A DNA stretch of 64,000 bases from Pseudanabaena sp. Chao 1811 (GCF_027942295.1 NZ_CP101416.1:1612001-1676000); one strand, 5' to 3'. Positions 16,701-26,236 are shown, counted from the stretch's first letter. Notes: generated by a model from the letters alone, not told the origin. A program made the numbers and translations.

Positions 16701-17772
16701 ACAACTCGCCAATCAAATCCAACAACTTCCCAAAACCGAAATCAACAAAGTTCCCGACTACCTCAACCAAATTCCACAGGGAACCGTATTACTCTATCCA
16801 TTCATTTTAGGCGATCGCCTCGAAATCATCCTCTTTGCCCCCAACAATCTCCCCATCCGCCGCACCACCAAAATCTCCAAAGACCAACTAGAAACCTTAA
16901 TTGTTGATTTTAGGACAGGACTCCTTGATCCTAGCTCCGAAGACTTCAGAGAGCCATCACTACAACTCTATAACCTCCTGATTAAACCCATTGAAGCCGA
17001 ACTCGTTCAATTCAACGCCAAAACGATCCTCTATGCACCTGATGGACAGCTACGCTACATCCCCATCGCCGCACTCTATGACGGTAAACAATTGTTAGTT
17101 GAGAAATACCAGATTAGTAACCTCATCGCCTATACCCTCTCCGACTTTACACCACAACCTAAAAACGCACCCAACATCCTCGCAGGAGCCTTTGGTGGTA
17201 AAGCAGGCGATCGCAAATTTGGACAAACAGCCTTACCCGCAACCGTTAGAGAAGTCCAAGCGATCTCAAATTCATTTCAAAACTCAGTCACCCTCATCGA
17301 AGATCAATTTAGTCGCAAAGCCATTGAATCGAAGTTCAAAAACCATAATATTCTCCACCTAGCCACCCATGCCGAATTTAATGTTGGCTCTCCCGATCAG
17401 TCCTTCATCATCTTTGGTAACGGCGACAAAATCCGCCTCAATGAAATCACCGATTGGCAGATTCCCAATATCGATTTGATTATCTTGAGTGCCTGTCAGA
17501 CGGGAGTAGGAAAACTCGGCAGTGGCGTAGAAATCTTAGGCTTTGGCTATCAAGTCCAAAAAGCAGGCGCAAAACAAGCGATCGCTTCTCTTTGGTCTGT
17601 CAATGATGATGGGACTCAAGCTTTGATGGCAGCTTTTTATCGGGAACTGCAAAAAGGCGATGTCACAGCGATTGAGGCTTTGCATAGAGCACAAGTTACC
17701 TTGATTAAATCAGATAAGTTTAATCATCCGAATTACTGGTCAGCATTTTTTGCGATCGGTAATGGCTTGTAA
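13711..17772 (+). CDS. exported TPR-CHAT protein 1 (putative caspase-like peptidase)
   Basis: 1353 residues. The signal peptide has a basic start (HRKKSSK), a hydrophobic core and a likely cut after VVLA, before QTAEER. A long tetratricopeptide array covers about residues 40-890; 13 units between 14641 and 16200 are exactly 40 codons (consensus LGNLGNAYxSLGKYDKAIEF) and nearly identical. A linker (LDLLKVQELEDYLKN, GTVLLYPF) leads to the C-terminal CHAT domain with the predicted catalytic His1220 (HLATHAEF) and Cys1262 (LSACQTG). CHAT domains are separase/caspase-like cysteine peptidases. Exported forms are common in filamentous cyanobacteria, but their substrates are not established. It heads a run of three paralogues. 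Confidence 0.85.
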   Translation: MMPHRKKSSKLAHFFLLPFSLCLVGGVAMSEVVLAQTAEERKAEEDRVLKSCRDNLDAQKFQEALLACQGALEDFKKTDNLRGQGLSLNNIGVNYKALEQYQKAIDNFQQSLKIVREVKDQRIERLVVGNLANSYEKLGNYDKVIEYRLRGLEMVREVKDLNGEADSLYNLGNTYRDLKQYQKAIEYYQQSLVIVKQLGNKKAEQNVNFIIGISYILLEDAVKGREFLLTTQELAKKIGDRDTETKVTNLLNEISKHVSSSSNSRRKAEADRLLKQGIQQCQTGQCEAALQSWQQTLTIYQEIKNRQGEGKALGNLGVAYYSLGKYDKAIEFQLQSLEIAREIKDRQGEGASLGNLGNVYNALGNYDKAIKFQMQRLAIAREVKDRLGEGQSLGNLGNAYDSLGKYDKAIEFHLQSLAITREIKDLSGEGRALANLGNAYNLLSKYDKAIEFYLQSLAIARELKDRLGEGASLGNLGIAYSSLGKYDKAIEYHLQSLAIARELKDRLGEGASLGNLGIAYSSLGKYDKAIEYKLQRLEISREIKDRQGEGGALVNLANDYDSLGKYDKAIESYLQALAILREIKYRQGEGAALKGLGNTYQNLGKSDKAIKFHLQSLAIDREIKNRRGEGSSLGNLGNAYYSLSKYDKAIEYHLQHLAIAREIKDRRGEETALGNLGLAYQFLGKYDKAIDSQLQSLEIAREIKDRRGEGRSLSNLGIAYSSLGKYDKAIEFYLQSLEIKREIKDRQGEGISLGNLGIAYQFLGKYDKAIEYLDQVLTITREIKDRLAEGASLGNLGNAYYSLGKYDKAIEYQLQSLEITREIKDRNGEGKALNNLAEVYEKLNRDREAMISFRQALSIAREISDRSSEGLSLGNLGDISSKVKQPELAILFYKQSINVREAIRKDIRKLDKDIQQSYLATVEKTYRNLADLLLQQNRIIEALQVLDLLKVQELEDYLKNIKGSDRSAQGVRLLAPELSLSDKLLAVSFENAPELNRQLANQIQQLPKTEINKVPDYLNQIPQGTVLLYPFILGDRLEIILFAPNNLPIRRTTKISKDQLETLIVDFRTGLLDPSSEDFREPSLQLYNLLIKPIEAELVQFNAKTILYAPDGQLRYIPIAALYDGKQLLVEKYQISNLIAYTLSDFTPQPKNAPNILAGAFGGKAGDRKFGQTALPATVREVQAISNSFQNSVTLIEDQFSRKAIESKFKNHNILHLATHAEFNVGSPDQSFIIFGNGDKIRLNEITDWQIPNIDLIILSACQTGVGKLGSGVEILGFGYQVQKAGAKQAIASLWSVNDDGTQALMAAFYRELQKGDVTAIEALHRAQVTLIKSDKFNHPNYWSAFFAIGNGL
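14641..16200 (+). repeat. 13 tandem 120-bp TPR-coding repeats
   Basis: The coding repeat has an exact 120-nt period with no indels across 13 units, each carrying GGCAAATATGACAAAGCGAT-like sequence. Segments 15091-15179 and 15211-15299 are identical over 89 nt, indicating very recent unit duplication or gene conversion. Confidence 0.9.
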
Positions 17773-17795
17773 GTATAAGTAGCTCAACTTAATTA

Positions 17796-17860
17796 AACCC
17801 AAAAACTAGAAGTTTGTTCCGCCCGCGTAGCGGGCGGAACAAACTTCTAGTTTTTGGGTT
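17796..17860. terminator. 31-bp perfect hairpin after CHAT gene 1
   Basis: Arms 17796-17826 and 17830-17860 are perfectly complementary with loop GTA. The core is CCGCCCGC-GTA-GCGGGCGG and the outer arms run AACCCAAAAACTAG and its complement. It lies 23 nt past the first CHAT gene and presumably terminates it. Confidence 0.8.
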
Positions 17861-17939
17861 ACTACTGAATACGGAACAAAATTGCAATTTTTCAGACTAT
17901 TTTGAACGTAAAAGCATCTGGTGCTAAACAGAAATTTGT

Positions 17940-18935
17940 ATGAACTACCCAAAGATCATCGCGGCAAGTTTAGTAGCTTTAGTTCAAGCCTGTAGCACAA
18001 CTTCCACCAAGGCTCTAGACAATACCCCAATATTGCAGGAATCGATCACAGGATCTGGGAGTAAAGCTCAAGTTGCGCCTAATTCTGCTCAGAATCCAAT
18101 TAATGGAAGTTCTGCCCAAAAGATCAATACTACACAGCAAAATGCTGAATTTGAGCAACAGAGCAATGCACCTCTACCTGCCTCCTGTGCAAAAGAGGAA
18201 TACAAGAGTTTCTTTGAGCAGTTTGTGCGTGGCAAAGATGATCAGGGTAATGAGATTCGCTATACCTTTACATCGCCCTATGTGCAAGTTAGAGATTATC
18301 AAGATCCTAGTAAGCTTTTGGAGATGATGAGTAGGAAGAATGATGAATTTAGTATTTCTCTCAGAGATTACACTTGGGTACAGCTAGTTCCGTCTCAAGT
18401 TGACAATGCTCCCTATACACGTTTGAAGTTAGACATTCAGCGAGTGAATGATAAAACCTTTCGCGTGGATTACATCAAGGCGCAATACGCAGGAGCGCAT
18501 GAAAAGGAACGGCTAGTGCGAACCTATGGAGAACCCAATGCTTATATTTTTGAACATCGCAATGGTTGCTGGAATCTCACCCAAAAATTGCAATCAACTA
18601 ATCGATCGCCAAATGATAATGCTCCGACAAGTAGCAAAGCGGCGATCGCATCCCAACTAACGCAACAAATGCCCTATGGCGATTTACGGAATATTTTACT
18701 GAAGAATGGTTGGCAACCTGTAGTTACGCCAGATTGCAAAATCAACGTTGGTGGCAAAGCGGAAGTCTGCGATCAACTCCCTGAAGTCGAGGCATGTAGT
18801 GGCGATGGATATTGTCTAATGAATTTTGCGAATCAAAGTGATGGCTCAAAGCTGACGGTTACAACCTATGGCGACTATCGCGATTGGCGCACCACAGGTC
18901 AAGAGTCGAAATTGCGGGTGACACGTTGGCAATAA
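17940..18935 (+). CDS. putative lipoprotein of unknown function
   Basis: 331 residues. The N-terminus MNYPKIIAASLVALVQAC is a short lipoprotein signal with the lipobox cysteine at residue 18; Gln at -2 is unusual. A Ser/Thr/Asn/Gln-rich linker (to about 80) follows, then two globular parts: about 85-215 (YKSFFEQFVRGKD, RYTFTSPYVQVRDY, WNLTQKLQ) and about 230-330 (MPYGDLRNILLKNGWQPV), with cysteines that may pair. No family recognised. It sits between two exported CHAT genes on the same strand, which suggests but does not prove a common envelope role. Confidence 0.65.
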   Translation: MNYPKIIAASLVALVQACSTTSTKALDNTPILQESITGSGSKAQVAPNSAQNPINGSSAQKINTTQQNAEFEQQSNAPLPASCAKEEYKSFFEQFVRGKDDQGNEIRYTFTSPYVQVRDYQDPSKLLEMMSRKNDEFSISLRDYTWVQLVPSQVDNAPYTRLKLDIQRVNDKTFRVDYIKAQYAGAHEKERLVRTYGEPNAYIFEHRNGCWNLTQKLQSTNRSPNDNAPTSSKAAIASQLTQQMPYGDLRNILLKNGWQPVVTPDCKINVGGKAEVCDQLPEVEACSGDGYCLMNFANQSDGSKLTVTTYGDYRDWRTTGQESKLRVTRWQ

Positions 18936-18939
18936 CAGA

Positions 18940-18976
18940 AGTTAATTTCCCCGCCAAAGGCAGGGAAACTAACCAA
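18940..18976. other. imperfect hairpin before CHAT gene 2
   Basis: GTTAATTTCCCCGCC and GGCAGGGAAACTAAC pair imperfectly around AAA just after the lipoprotein stop. A probable weak terminator separating the lipoprotein gene from CHAT gene 2. Confidence 0.45.
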
Positions 18977-19065
18977 ACGCTATAGATGGCATTGAAGATC
19001 GAAAAAAATTCGGGTATCGTTTATTGAGACTGCGAAAAAGCATTTTACTAATCAGGTTTAAGGCT

Positions 19066-21714
19066 ATGAATCAAGGTTTGGGTATCGCCATTGCAGTATT
19101 GCTAGTTAGCTTACCTGTGCAGGGTGTGATCAGCGAGGCAACAATGGCTCAAGCAGCACCAGAAGACCGCAAAGTAAATGCAGATCAATTGCTTAATTTA
19201 GGTCGTCAAAAATATCAAGCTGGTCAGTTTGAGTCAGCCTTACAGGTATGGCAACAAGCCTTGGCAGTCTATCGAGCAATTAAGGATCGTCAGGGAGAAG
19301 GAAAGTCGCTAGATAATCTGGGAAAGGCTTACGAGTCGCTTGGTAAATATGATGAGGCGATCGCATCGCATACAAAGAGTTTAGAAATTGCGAAAGAGCT
19401 TGGAGAGCGTCGCAGCGAAGCAGAATCGCTAATCAATCTAGGTGTGGTCTATCGCTCTCGTGGTAACTATGCTCAAGCGATCGCATACCATGAACAGGGT
19501 TTAGCCATTGCCCGTGAAATTGCCGATCGCCGTGCGGAAGGCTCAGCCTTGGGCAATTTGGGCATGAATTACTATGCTCAGGGCAACTATCCGAAAGCGA
19601 TCGATTACCACGAACAGCGTTTAGTGATTGCCCGCGAAATCAAGGATCGACAAGGCGAAGGCAATGCAATGGGCAATCTTGGCAATGCCTACCGCGCTCA
19701 GGGCAAATTTGCGAAAGCCATTGAATATCAAGAAAAGCGTTTAGCCATTACTCGCGAACTCAAGGAAGTACGCGGCGAAGGACAGGCTCTCGGTTTCCTC
19801 GGACTAGTTTATCGTTCCCTTGGCGACTATCCCAAATCCGTCGAATATTACCAGCAGAGCTTAGCGATCGCGACCAAGATTAATGATCGACTAGGCAAAG
19901 CCAAGTCTCTGGGGTACTTGGGTAATGTGTATTACGATCTAGGGGACTATCCAGAGGCAATTAAATATCACCTATCCAGCTTAAAAGCTGCTCAGGAAAT
20001 TAAAGATCGGCGAGGGGAAGGAAAGTCCTTAGGATATTTAGGCAACGCTTATGAAGCTCAAGGGAAATATGATGACGCGATTAAATACTACAATTCCAGT
20101 TTAAAAATTGCCCGTGAAGTTAAAGATATCCGTGGAGCAGGAAAGACATTAAGCTCCTTAGGAAGTGCTTACTATCATCTGGGAGACTATAACCAAGCGA
20201 TTACCAATCATCGATCAGGATTAGAAATTGCGCGTAGTATTAAAAATCGTGATGGCGAGAGAATTGCTCTTAGTAATCTTGGTTTGACTTTCCAAAAATT
20301 AGATCAACCTGATTTAGCGATTGTTTTCTATAAGCAGTCAGTCAATGTCAGTGAATCCATCCGCCAAGATATTCGTAAATTAGATCGCGATTTACAGAAT
20401 TCCTATTTAAGTAATATTGAAGGTTCCTATCGCCGCCTTGCGGATTTATTGCTGAAGCAGGGTCGCGTGATGGAAGCGCTCCAAATTCTCGATTTGCTCA
20501 AGGTGCAAGAACTTGAAGACTATCTCAAAAATGTTAAAGGTAGCGATCGCTCGGCGCAGGGAGTGAGACTATTAGCACCAGAGAAGGCGATTAGCGATAA
20601 GCTATCATCAGTGAGCTTTGACAATAGCAAGGAAATCAATAGCCAACTTGCCAATCAGATCCAGAAACTTCCTAAATCAGAAATCAATAAAGTTCCTGAC
20701 TATTTGCAACAAATCCCACAGGGAACAGTCCTTGTTTATCCCCTAATTTTAAGCGATCGCCTTGAGATTATTCTCTTCTCACCAAATTCGCTACCCATTA
20801 GCCGCACTGTCCAAGTCTCAAAAGAACAGCTTGAATCTCTAGTTAGCGAATTTAGGGCAGGACTGAGAGACAGTTCTTCAGAAGACTATAAAGAACCTGC
20901 GATCGCTCTTTATAAAATCTTGATTAAACCCATCGAAGCTGAACTCACACAGGTGAAAGCTCAGACCATTCTCTATGCGCCCGATGGAACTCTGCGCTAT
21001 ATCCCGCTTGCGGCTCTCTATGATGGTCAAAAATGGATGGCGCAAAGGTATCAAATTAGCAATCTGATTGCCTATAGCCTCTCCGACTTTTCATCCAAGT
21101 CCAAAATCATGCCGAATATCCTTGCAGGAGCCTTTGGCGGTAAGGCAAGTGAGAAGAAGTTTGGACAGCAAGCCTTACCTGCAACGATTAAAGAAGTACA
21201 GGCGATCGCCAATACCTTCCAAAATTCCGTTGCCCTCATCGAAGACGAGTTTAGCCGCCAAGCTACGGAAGCTAAATTTAAGGACTATAATGTGCTGCAC
21301 TTTGCGACCCATGCCGAGTTTAACCAAGGTGTGCCAGACAACTCCTTTATCATTTTTGGCAATGGTGACAAAATTGGTTTAAGTGAAATCGCGGCTTGGC
21401 AGATTCCCCATGTGGAATTGATTGTACTCAGCGCTTGTCAAACTGGAGAGGGCAAGTTGGGAAGTGGCGTAGAGATATTAGGCTTTGGTTATCAAGTGCA
21501 GAAAGCAGGCGCAAAAACCGCGATCGCTTCTCTCTGGTCTGTCGATGATGTGGCAACACAGGTACTGATGAAGTCTTTTTATCAAGAATTTCAAAAGGGT
21601 AATGTCTCTACGACGGAAGCTCTAAATAAGGCACAAATTTCCTTAATTCGTTCATCAGAGTTTAATCACCCTATATACTGGTCAGCATTTTTTGCGATCG
21701 GCAATGGACTGTAG
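19066..21714 (+). CDS. exported TPR-CHAT protein 2
   Basis: The frame opens with a TTG at 19024; ATG 19066 gives a clean signal peptide (MNQGLGIAIAVLLVSLPVQG, cut expected near TMAQA) and 882 residues. About ten TPR units of 40 residues follow, with consensus LGNxYxxxGxYxxAIxYxxxSL, more diverged from one another than in paralogue 1. The C-terminal CHAT domain has His749 (HFATHAEF) and Cys791 (LSACQTG), with the same 42-residue spacing as the neighbours. The linker (LDLLKVQELEDYLKNVKGSD) is nearly identical to that of paralogue 1. Predicted periplasmic cysteine peptidase or scaffold; target unknown. Confidence 0.83.
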   Translation: MNQGLGIAIAVLLVSLPVQGVISEATMAQAAPEDRKVNADQLLNLGRQKYQAGQFESALQVWQQALAVYRAIKDRQGEGKSLDNLGKAYESLGKYDEAIASHTKSLEIAKELGERRSEAESLINLGVVYRSRGNYAQAIAYHEQGLAIAREIADRRAEGSALGNLGMNYYAQGNYPKAIDYHEQRLVIAREIKDRQGEGNAMGNLGNAYRAQGKFAKAIEYQEKRLAITRELKEVRGEGQALGFLGLVYRSLGDYPKSVEYYQQSLAIATKINDRLGKAKSLGYLGNVYYDLGDYPEAIKYHLSSLKAAQEIKDRRGEGKSLGYLGNAYEAQGKYDDAIKYYNSSLKIAREVKDIRGAGKTLSSLGSAYYHLGDYNQAITNHRSGLEIARSIKNRDGERIALSNLGLTFQKLDQPDLAIVFYKQSVNVSESIRQDIRKLDRDLQNSYLSNIEGSYRRLADLLLKQGRVMEALQILDLLKVQELEDYLKNVKGSDRSAQGVRLLAPEKAISDKLSSVSFDNSKEINSQLANQIQKLPKSEINKVPDYLQQIPQGTVLVYPLILSDRLEIILFSPNSLPISRTVQVSKEQLESLVSEFRAGLRDSSSEDYKEPAIALYKILIKPIEAELTQVKAQTILYAPDGTLRYIPLAALYDGQKWMAQRYQISNLIAYSLSDFSSKSKIMPNILAGAFGGKASEKKFGQQALPATIKEVQAIANTFQNSVALIEDEFSRQATEAKFKDYNVLHFATHAEFNQGVPDNSFIIFGNGDKIGLSEIAAWQIPHVELIVLSACQTGEGKLGSGVEILGFGYQVQKAGAKTAIASLWSVDDVATQVLMKSFYQEFQKGNVSTTEALNKAQISLIRSSEFNHPIYWSAFFAIGNGL

Positions 21715-21747
21715 AGATAAAGAATTGTAGTTACTACGAGGTGAGGT

Positions 21748-24700
21748 ATGCGTGGAAGTTTGGCGATCGCACTTTTGACCGTCTTATGTTGTGGGCAAGT
21801 GCAACTAGTCGTATCCGATGCTGCGCGATCGCAATCTATCCAAGATCGTAAAGCAGAAGCCGAACGGCTTTACCAAAAAGGAAATCAGCAATATCAAGCT
21901 AATAAATATCAGGAAGCATTACAAGCTTGGGAGCAATCTTTACAAATTTATCGCGAGATTAAAGACCGCAAGGGTGAAGGTAACTCATTGAATAGTCTAG
22001 GGAAGGCTTATGACGCACTTGAAGATTACCCAAAAGCGATCAAGTTCTATGAGCAGTCCTTGGTAATCTTGAGAGAGCTTAAGGTCATAGATCCCCTTGA
22101 TGAGAGTACAACACTTTTTCGCATAGGATATGCTCACTCAATTCTAAATCAATTCGAGAAAGCAACGATATTTTATGAACAAGCTTTAGCCATCAGGGCA
22201 AAAATCAGCGATCTCCCTCACGCCTACTTGAGAGAAGTTATCGGTGAACTTGTGCTTATTTATGCTGATTTAGGACAATATCCAAAAATAATCTCAGTTT
22301 ATGAGCAAGAATTAGCGATCGTGCGGCAGAGAAAGCTTCTGACGGAACAAGTAAGAGTAGTCTATAATCTCGCCCAAGCTTATCAATTTTCTAGAGACTA
22401 TGAACGTTCCATTAAGATGTATCAGCAAGCCTTGGTAATTGCGCGGGATCTGAAAGATCAGGAACAAGAACGTAACTTGTTAGATAATTTAGGTAACGTT
22501 TATCTGAAGGCAGGAAAATATGAGCTAGCAATCACAATTTTTCAGCAGGTGTTAGCCAGTTCAAGAATGTCTCCAGATCCTACTAGTCAAGCTGGAGCCA
22601 CAATCAGTCTAGGTGATGGCTATCGCAACTTGGGACAATACACACAGGCAATTAAGTTCTATCGACAAGGCTTAGATCTGTCTAGCAAACTGACAGATCG
22701 GATTGCTCAAGCAGGAATATTGGTTAAACTCGGTAACGCTTATCTGAAGTTAGGAAAATATGAACAAGCGATCGCGCTTTATCAGCAGTCTTTAGCGATC
22801 GCCCGCAGCATTGATCATCGAGATAGCGAAGGATTGCTTAGTAATATAGCTAGGGATCGACTTTACGATAGCTTGGGACAGGATGAAATCGCAATTCGTT
22901 TTTTTGCGCCACGATATTATGTGATTCTGCCAGAAATCCAAGCTCGGATGGCGGAAGGTATCGTACTCAGTAATTGGGGGCTAGCTTACGAAAGATTAGG
23001 TCAATTTGACAAAGCAATTGCCCTATATCAGCAAGAACTAGTAATTGCCCGCGAAATCAAAGATATAGCCCGTGAAGGAGCAGTACTCAGCAATCTCGGT
23101 AATGCCTATGACAGTTCCCAACAATTTGACAAGGCAATTGTCATGCATCAGCAAGCTTTGACGATAATGCAGAAAATCAAAGACAATGCTAATAAAGGTC
23201 GAGTACTGGTCAATTTGGCGAATACCTATCGCAATTTAGGTCAGAATGAGCAGGCGATTGAAATTTATCAACAAGCTTTAGCGATCGCCAGAGAAATTAA
23301 AAATCGCGATAGCGAAGGTACAGCACTCCGCAATCTGGGTATAGCTTATGTCAATCGTGGACAGCATCAGCAAGCGTTGGAGGCATATCAGCAAGCTGTA
23401 ACCATCGCTAGGGAAATCGGCGATCGCGACGGTGAAGGCACGGTACTTAGCAATTTGGGTAAATTACTGGCGATTAAACAACAACCTGAATTAGCTATTT
23501 TCTTTTACAAACAATCGATCAATGTCCGAGAGTCTATTCGCAAAGATATTCGTGGATTAAGCCAAGACGAACAGAAATCTTACCTATCTACGGTCGAAAA
23601 TTCCTATCGCGATCTTGCCGATCTCTTACTCAAACAAGGTCGCATTATGGAAGCCCTACAAGTTCTCGATCTTCTCAAAATCCAAGAACTTGAAGACTAT
23701 TTAAAAAATATTAAAGGCAGCGATCGCACATTACAAGAAGTAAGACTTTTAGAGCCAGAGAGAGCGTTTCGCGATCAGCAATTCGCGATTAGCTTTGAGC
23801 AAATACCTCATCTCAATCGCCAACTTGCTAATCAGATTCAGCAACTGCCGCAATCAGAGATCAACCAAGTCCCCACCTACCTCAACCAAATTCCCCAAGG
23901 GACAGTATTGCTTTATCCTTTGATTTTAAGCGATCGCCTCGAAATCATTCTTTTCTCTCCTAATACTTTCCCCATTAGCCGCACTGTCAAAATATCGCAA
24001 ACAGAACTAGAACCTCTAGTGACTGATTTTAGAACTGGACTACTTGATGCTGGCTCTGAAGATGTCAAAGAACCTGCGGCAAAACTTTACAACTTACTGA
24101 TTAAACCCATCGAATCTGAACTAGTTCTAGCGAAAACTACCACAATTCTTTATGCCCCCGATGGTATCTTGCGCTATATTCCCCTTGCGGCTCTCTATGA
24201 CGGCAAACAATGGCTAGCAGAGAAATGCCGCATTAATAATCTCATCGCTTACAGCCTCTTTGACTTTGCCCCAAAGCTAAACATTCAACCCAACATCCTC
24301 GCAGGAGCATTTGGCGGTAAAGCTGACGAGAAGAAATTTGGACAAATTGGCTTGCCTGCCACACTTAAAGAAGTGCAAGCGATCGCAAATTCCTTTAATA
24401 ACTCAGTTACTTTAATCGAGGATCAATTTAGCCGCCAAGCGATCGAGTCTAAATTCAAAAATCATAATATTCTCCATCTTGCTACCCATGCTGAGTTTAA
24501 TACGGGTACACCTGATAACTCTTTCATCATTTTTGGCAATGGCGACAAAATCCGTCTTAATGAAATCACTGATTGGCAGATTCCAAATATCGATTTGATT
24601 GTGTTGAGTGCTTGTCAGACTGGTGTTGGTACGCTCGGTGATGGGGTGGAAATCCTAGGCTTTGGTTATCAAGTCCAAAAGGCTGGAGCAAAAAATGCGA

Positions 24701-24891
24701 TCGCTTCTCTCTGGTCTGTCAATGATGAAGGCACTCAAGCCTTAATGGAAACATTTTATAGTGAACTCAAAAAAGGCGATGTCACACCCACTGAAGCATT
24801 GAATAGAGCGCAAGTTGCTCTGATCAAATCACCTAAGTACAATCATCCAAATTATTGGTCAGCATTCTTTGCGATCGGTAATGGGCTATAA
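21748..24891 (+). CDS. exported TPR-CHAT protein 3
   Basis: 1047 residues from ATG 21748, preceded by a good ribosome binding site (GAGGTGAGG) and only 33 nt after CHAT gene 2, so probably co-transcribed. Signal peptide MRGSLAIALLTVLCCGQVQL with cleavage expected before the SQSIQD region. About 13 TPR units follow, more irregular than in the other two (for example FAPRYYVILPEIQARMAEG interrupts the pattern). The C-terminal CHAT domain has His914 (HLATHAEF) and Cys956 (LSACQTG). The CHAT region is almost the same as in paralogue 1, while the TPR region has diverged, as expected if the TPRs choose the partner. Confidence 0.84.
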   Translation: MRGSLAIALLTVLCCGQVQLVVSDAARSQSIQDRKAEAERLYQKGNQQYQANKYQEALQAWEQSLQIYREIKDRKGEGNSLNSLGKAYDALEDYPKAIKFYEQSLVILRELKVIDPLDESTTLFRIGYAHSILNQFEKATIFYEQALAIRAKISDLPHAYLREVIGELVLIYADLGQYPKIISVYEQELAIVRQRKLLTEQVRVVYNLAQAYQFSRDYERSIKMYQQALVIARDLKDQEQERNLLDNLGNVYLKAGKYELAITIFQQVLASSRMSPDPTSQAGATISLGDGYRNLGQYTQAIKFYRQGLDLSSKLTDRIAQAGILVKLGNAYLKLGKYEQAIALYQQSLAIARSIDHRDSEGLLSNIARDRLYDSLGQDEIAIRFFAPRYYVILPEIQARMAEGIVLSNWGLAYERLGQFDKAIALYQQELVIAREIKDIAREGAVLSNLGNAYDSSQQFDKAIVMHQQALTIMQKIKDNANKGRVLVNLANTYRNLGQNEQAIEIYQQALAIAREIKNRDSEGTALRNLGIAYVNRGQHQQALEAYQQAVTIAREIGDRDGEGTVLSNLGKLLAIKQQPELAIFFYKQSINVRESIRKDIRGLSQDEQKSYLSTVENSYRDLADLLLKQGRIMEALQVLDLLKIQELEDYLKNIKGSDRTLQEVRLLEPERAFRDQQFAISFEQIPHLNRQLANQIQQLPQSEINQVPTYLNQIPQGTVLLYPLILSDRLEIILFSPNTFPISRTVKISQTELEPLVTDFRTGLLDAGSEDVKEPAAKLYNLLIKPIESELVLAKTTTILYAPDGILRYIPLAALYDGKQWLAEKCRINNLIAYSLFDFAPKLNIQPNILAGAFGGKADEKKFGQIGLPATLKEVQAIANSFNNSVTLIEDQFSRQAIESKFKNHNILHLATHAEFNTGTPDNSFIIFGNGDKIRLNEITDWQIPNIDLIVLSACQTGVGTLGDGVEILGFGYQVQKAGAKNAIASLWSVNDEGTQALMETFYSELKKGDVTPTEALNRAQVALIKSPKYNHPNYWSAFFAIGNGL

Positions 24892-24909
24892 AATAGAAAG
24901 TGTTATGAC

Positions 24910-24924
24910 AGGCGCTTCGCGCCT
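24910..24924. other. small GC hairpin after CHAT gene 3
   Basis: AGGCGC-TTC-GCGCCT, a bare copy of the hairpin core seen inside many longer hairpins of this window. No T-tract; weak terminator at best. Confidence 0.45.
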
Positions 24925-24957
24925 CAGATAACTTAACAAAGGTAAAGGGAAAAATAT

Positions 24958-25515
24958 ATGGTCATCGCAGCAGCAAAACCCCATAGCCTAGAAGCATTTC
25001 TAGAACTACCTGAGACCAAACCCGCCTCAGAATTTATCAACGGACAAATTACTCAAAAAGTCATGCCTCAAGGAGAACACAGCCGCTTACAAGTTAAGTT
25101 ATGTACAAATATTAACCAAGTTGTTGAAACCCCAAAGATTGCCTATGCTTTCTCGGAATTACGCTGTACTTTTGGGGGAGCATCGATTGTTCCTGATATT
25201 TCCGTATTTCGTTGGGAGAGAATTCCCCGTAAACCCTCAGGACGAGTGGTAAACCGTTTTGAAATATATCCTGATTGGGCGATCGAGATACTTTCTCCCG
25301 ATCAGAGACAAAATAAAGTGATAGCTAATTTGTTGCATTGTGTAGACAATGGCACAGAGTTAGGTTGGCTGCTCGATCCTGAAGATGAAAATATTTTGTT
25401 AGTGTTGCCTGAACGTCGCGTCCAAATTTTAGAAGGCTCTCAGTCTGTACCCGTACTTAGGGGAATTGACTTAACTTTGACGGTTAGCCAGATTTTTGAT
25501 TGGCTCAGTTTTTAA
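24958..25515 (+). CDS. Uma2 (DUF820) family putative endonuclease
   Basis: 185 residues. Uma2 landmarks are [10 protein letters not shown], the [12 protein letters not shown] strand with the acidic residue, [10 protein letters not shown] and LGWLLDPED. These are PD-(D/E)XK-type restriction-endonuclease-like folds that are extremely abundant in cyanobacteria, and their function is unknown. Start ATG 24958 is preceded by GGTAAAGGGAAAA. The stop lies in the leader region of hisG. Confidence 0.85.
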   Translation: MVIAAAKPHSLEAFLELPETKPASEFINGQITQKVMPQGEHSRLQVKLCTNINQVVETPKIAYAFSELRCTFGGASIVPDISVFRWERIPRKPSGRVVNRFEIYPDWAIEILSPDQRQNKVIANLLHCVDNGTELGWLLDPEDENILLVLPERRVQILEGSQSVPVLRGIDLTLTVSQIFDWLSF

Positions 25516-25576
25516 GACACAAGCAGCTATAAATCCAAAATATAGTTACAGCAACTCTATAGCTATAAAATGGACT

Positions 25577-26236
25577 ATGACCAACGCTGTAACCAACCAT
25601 TCCATGTTCACCTTCGCACTGCCCAAAGGCTCACTCTTAAAAGACTCAATCCGCTTACTCCAAGGCGTAGGACTCGACTTTAGTGGGTTTCTTGATCCTA
25701 CAAATCGTCAACTGCAAATTTTAGATCCCACAGGAACCGCTAGAGCCTTGCTGGTCAGAGCGCAGGATGTACCTGTATATGTAGAATATGGACAAGCCCA
25801 AGCAGGCATCGTTGGCGAAGATGTCTTGCGTGAAAAAACGCCCAAAGTAGCCAAATTATTAGACTTAGGATTCGGTGGCTGTCGGATGTCGATCGCTGTT
25901 TCAGGAGAGAGTCGCTATCGATCACCCCTAGATTTGCCACCCCATAGTCGCATTGCCTCAAAATATGTCGGTTGCGCCCGTGAATACTTTGACAGCATCG
26001 ATTTACCCGTTGAGATTATTCCCCTCTATGGCTCCGTTGAGCTGGGGCCAATCACAGGTATGGCTGAGGCGATCGTTGATTTAGTTTCTACGGGTAAGAC
26101 TTTAAAGGATAACGGACTGATTGAAATTGAAGTGTTGTATCACAGTACCGCGAGACTGATTGCCCATCCCCTGAGTTATCGCTTATATAGCGATCGCTTT
26201 AGCGAGTTAATGGAAAAGATGCAGGTTAAAGCATAA
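25577..26236 (+). CDS. hisG: ATP phosphoribosyltransferase, short form (HisG)
   Basis: First step of histidine synthesis (ATP plus PRPP to phosphoribosyl-ATP). The frame is open from 25496, but ATG 25577 gives 219 residues, the normal size of the short HisG_S form that lacks the C-terminal regulatory domain and needs a HisZ partner. Visible motifs are [12 protein letters not shown] at the start, the substrate loop [11 protein letters not shown], and the PRPP-binding stretch [26 protein letters not shown] 25604 is an alternative start. No other his gene is nearby. The stop codon is inside the hairpin arm at 26230. Confidence 0.92.
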   Translation: MTNAVTNHSMFTFALPKGSLLKDSIRLLQGVGLDFSGFLDPTNRQLQILDPTGTARALLVRAQDVPVYVEYGQAQAGIVGEDVLREKTPKVAKLLDLGFGGCRMSIAVSGESRYRSPLDLPPHSRIASKYVGCAREYFDSIDLPVEIIPLYGSVELGPITGMAEAIVDLVSTGKTLKDNGLIEIEVLYHSTARLIAHPLSYRLYSDRFSELMEKMQVKA

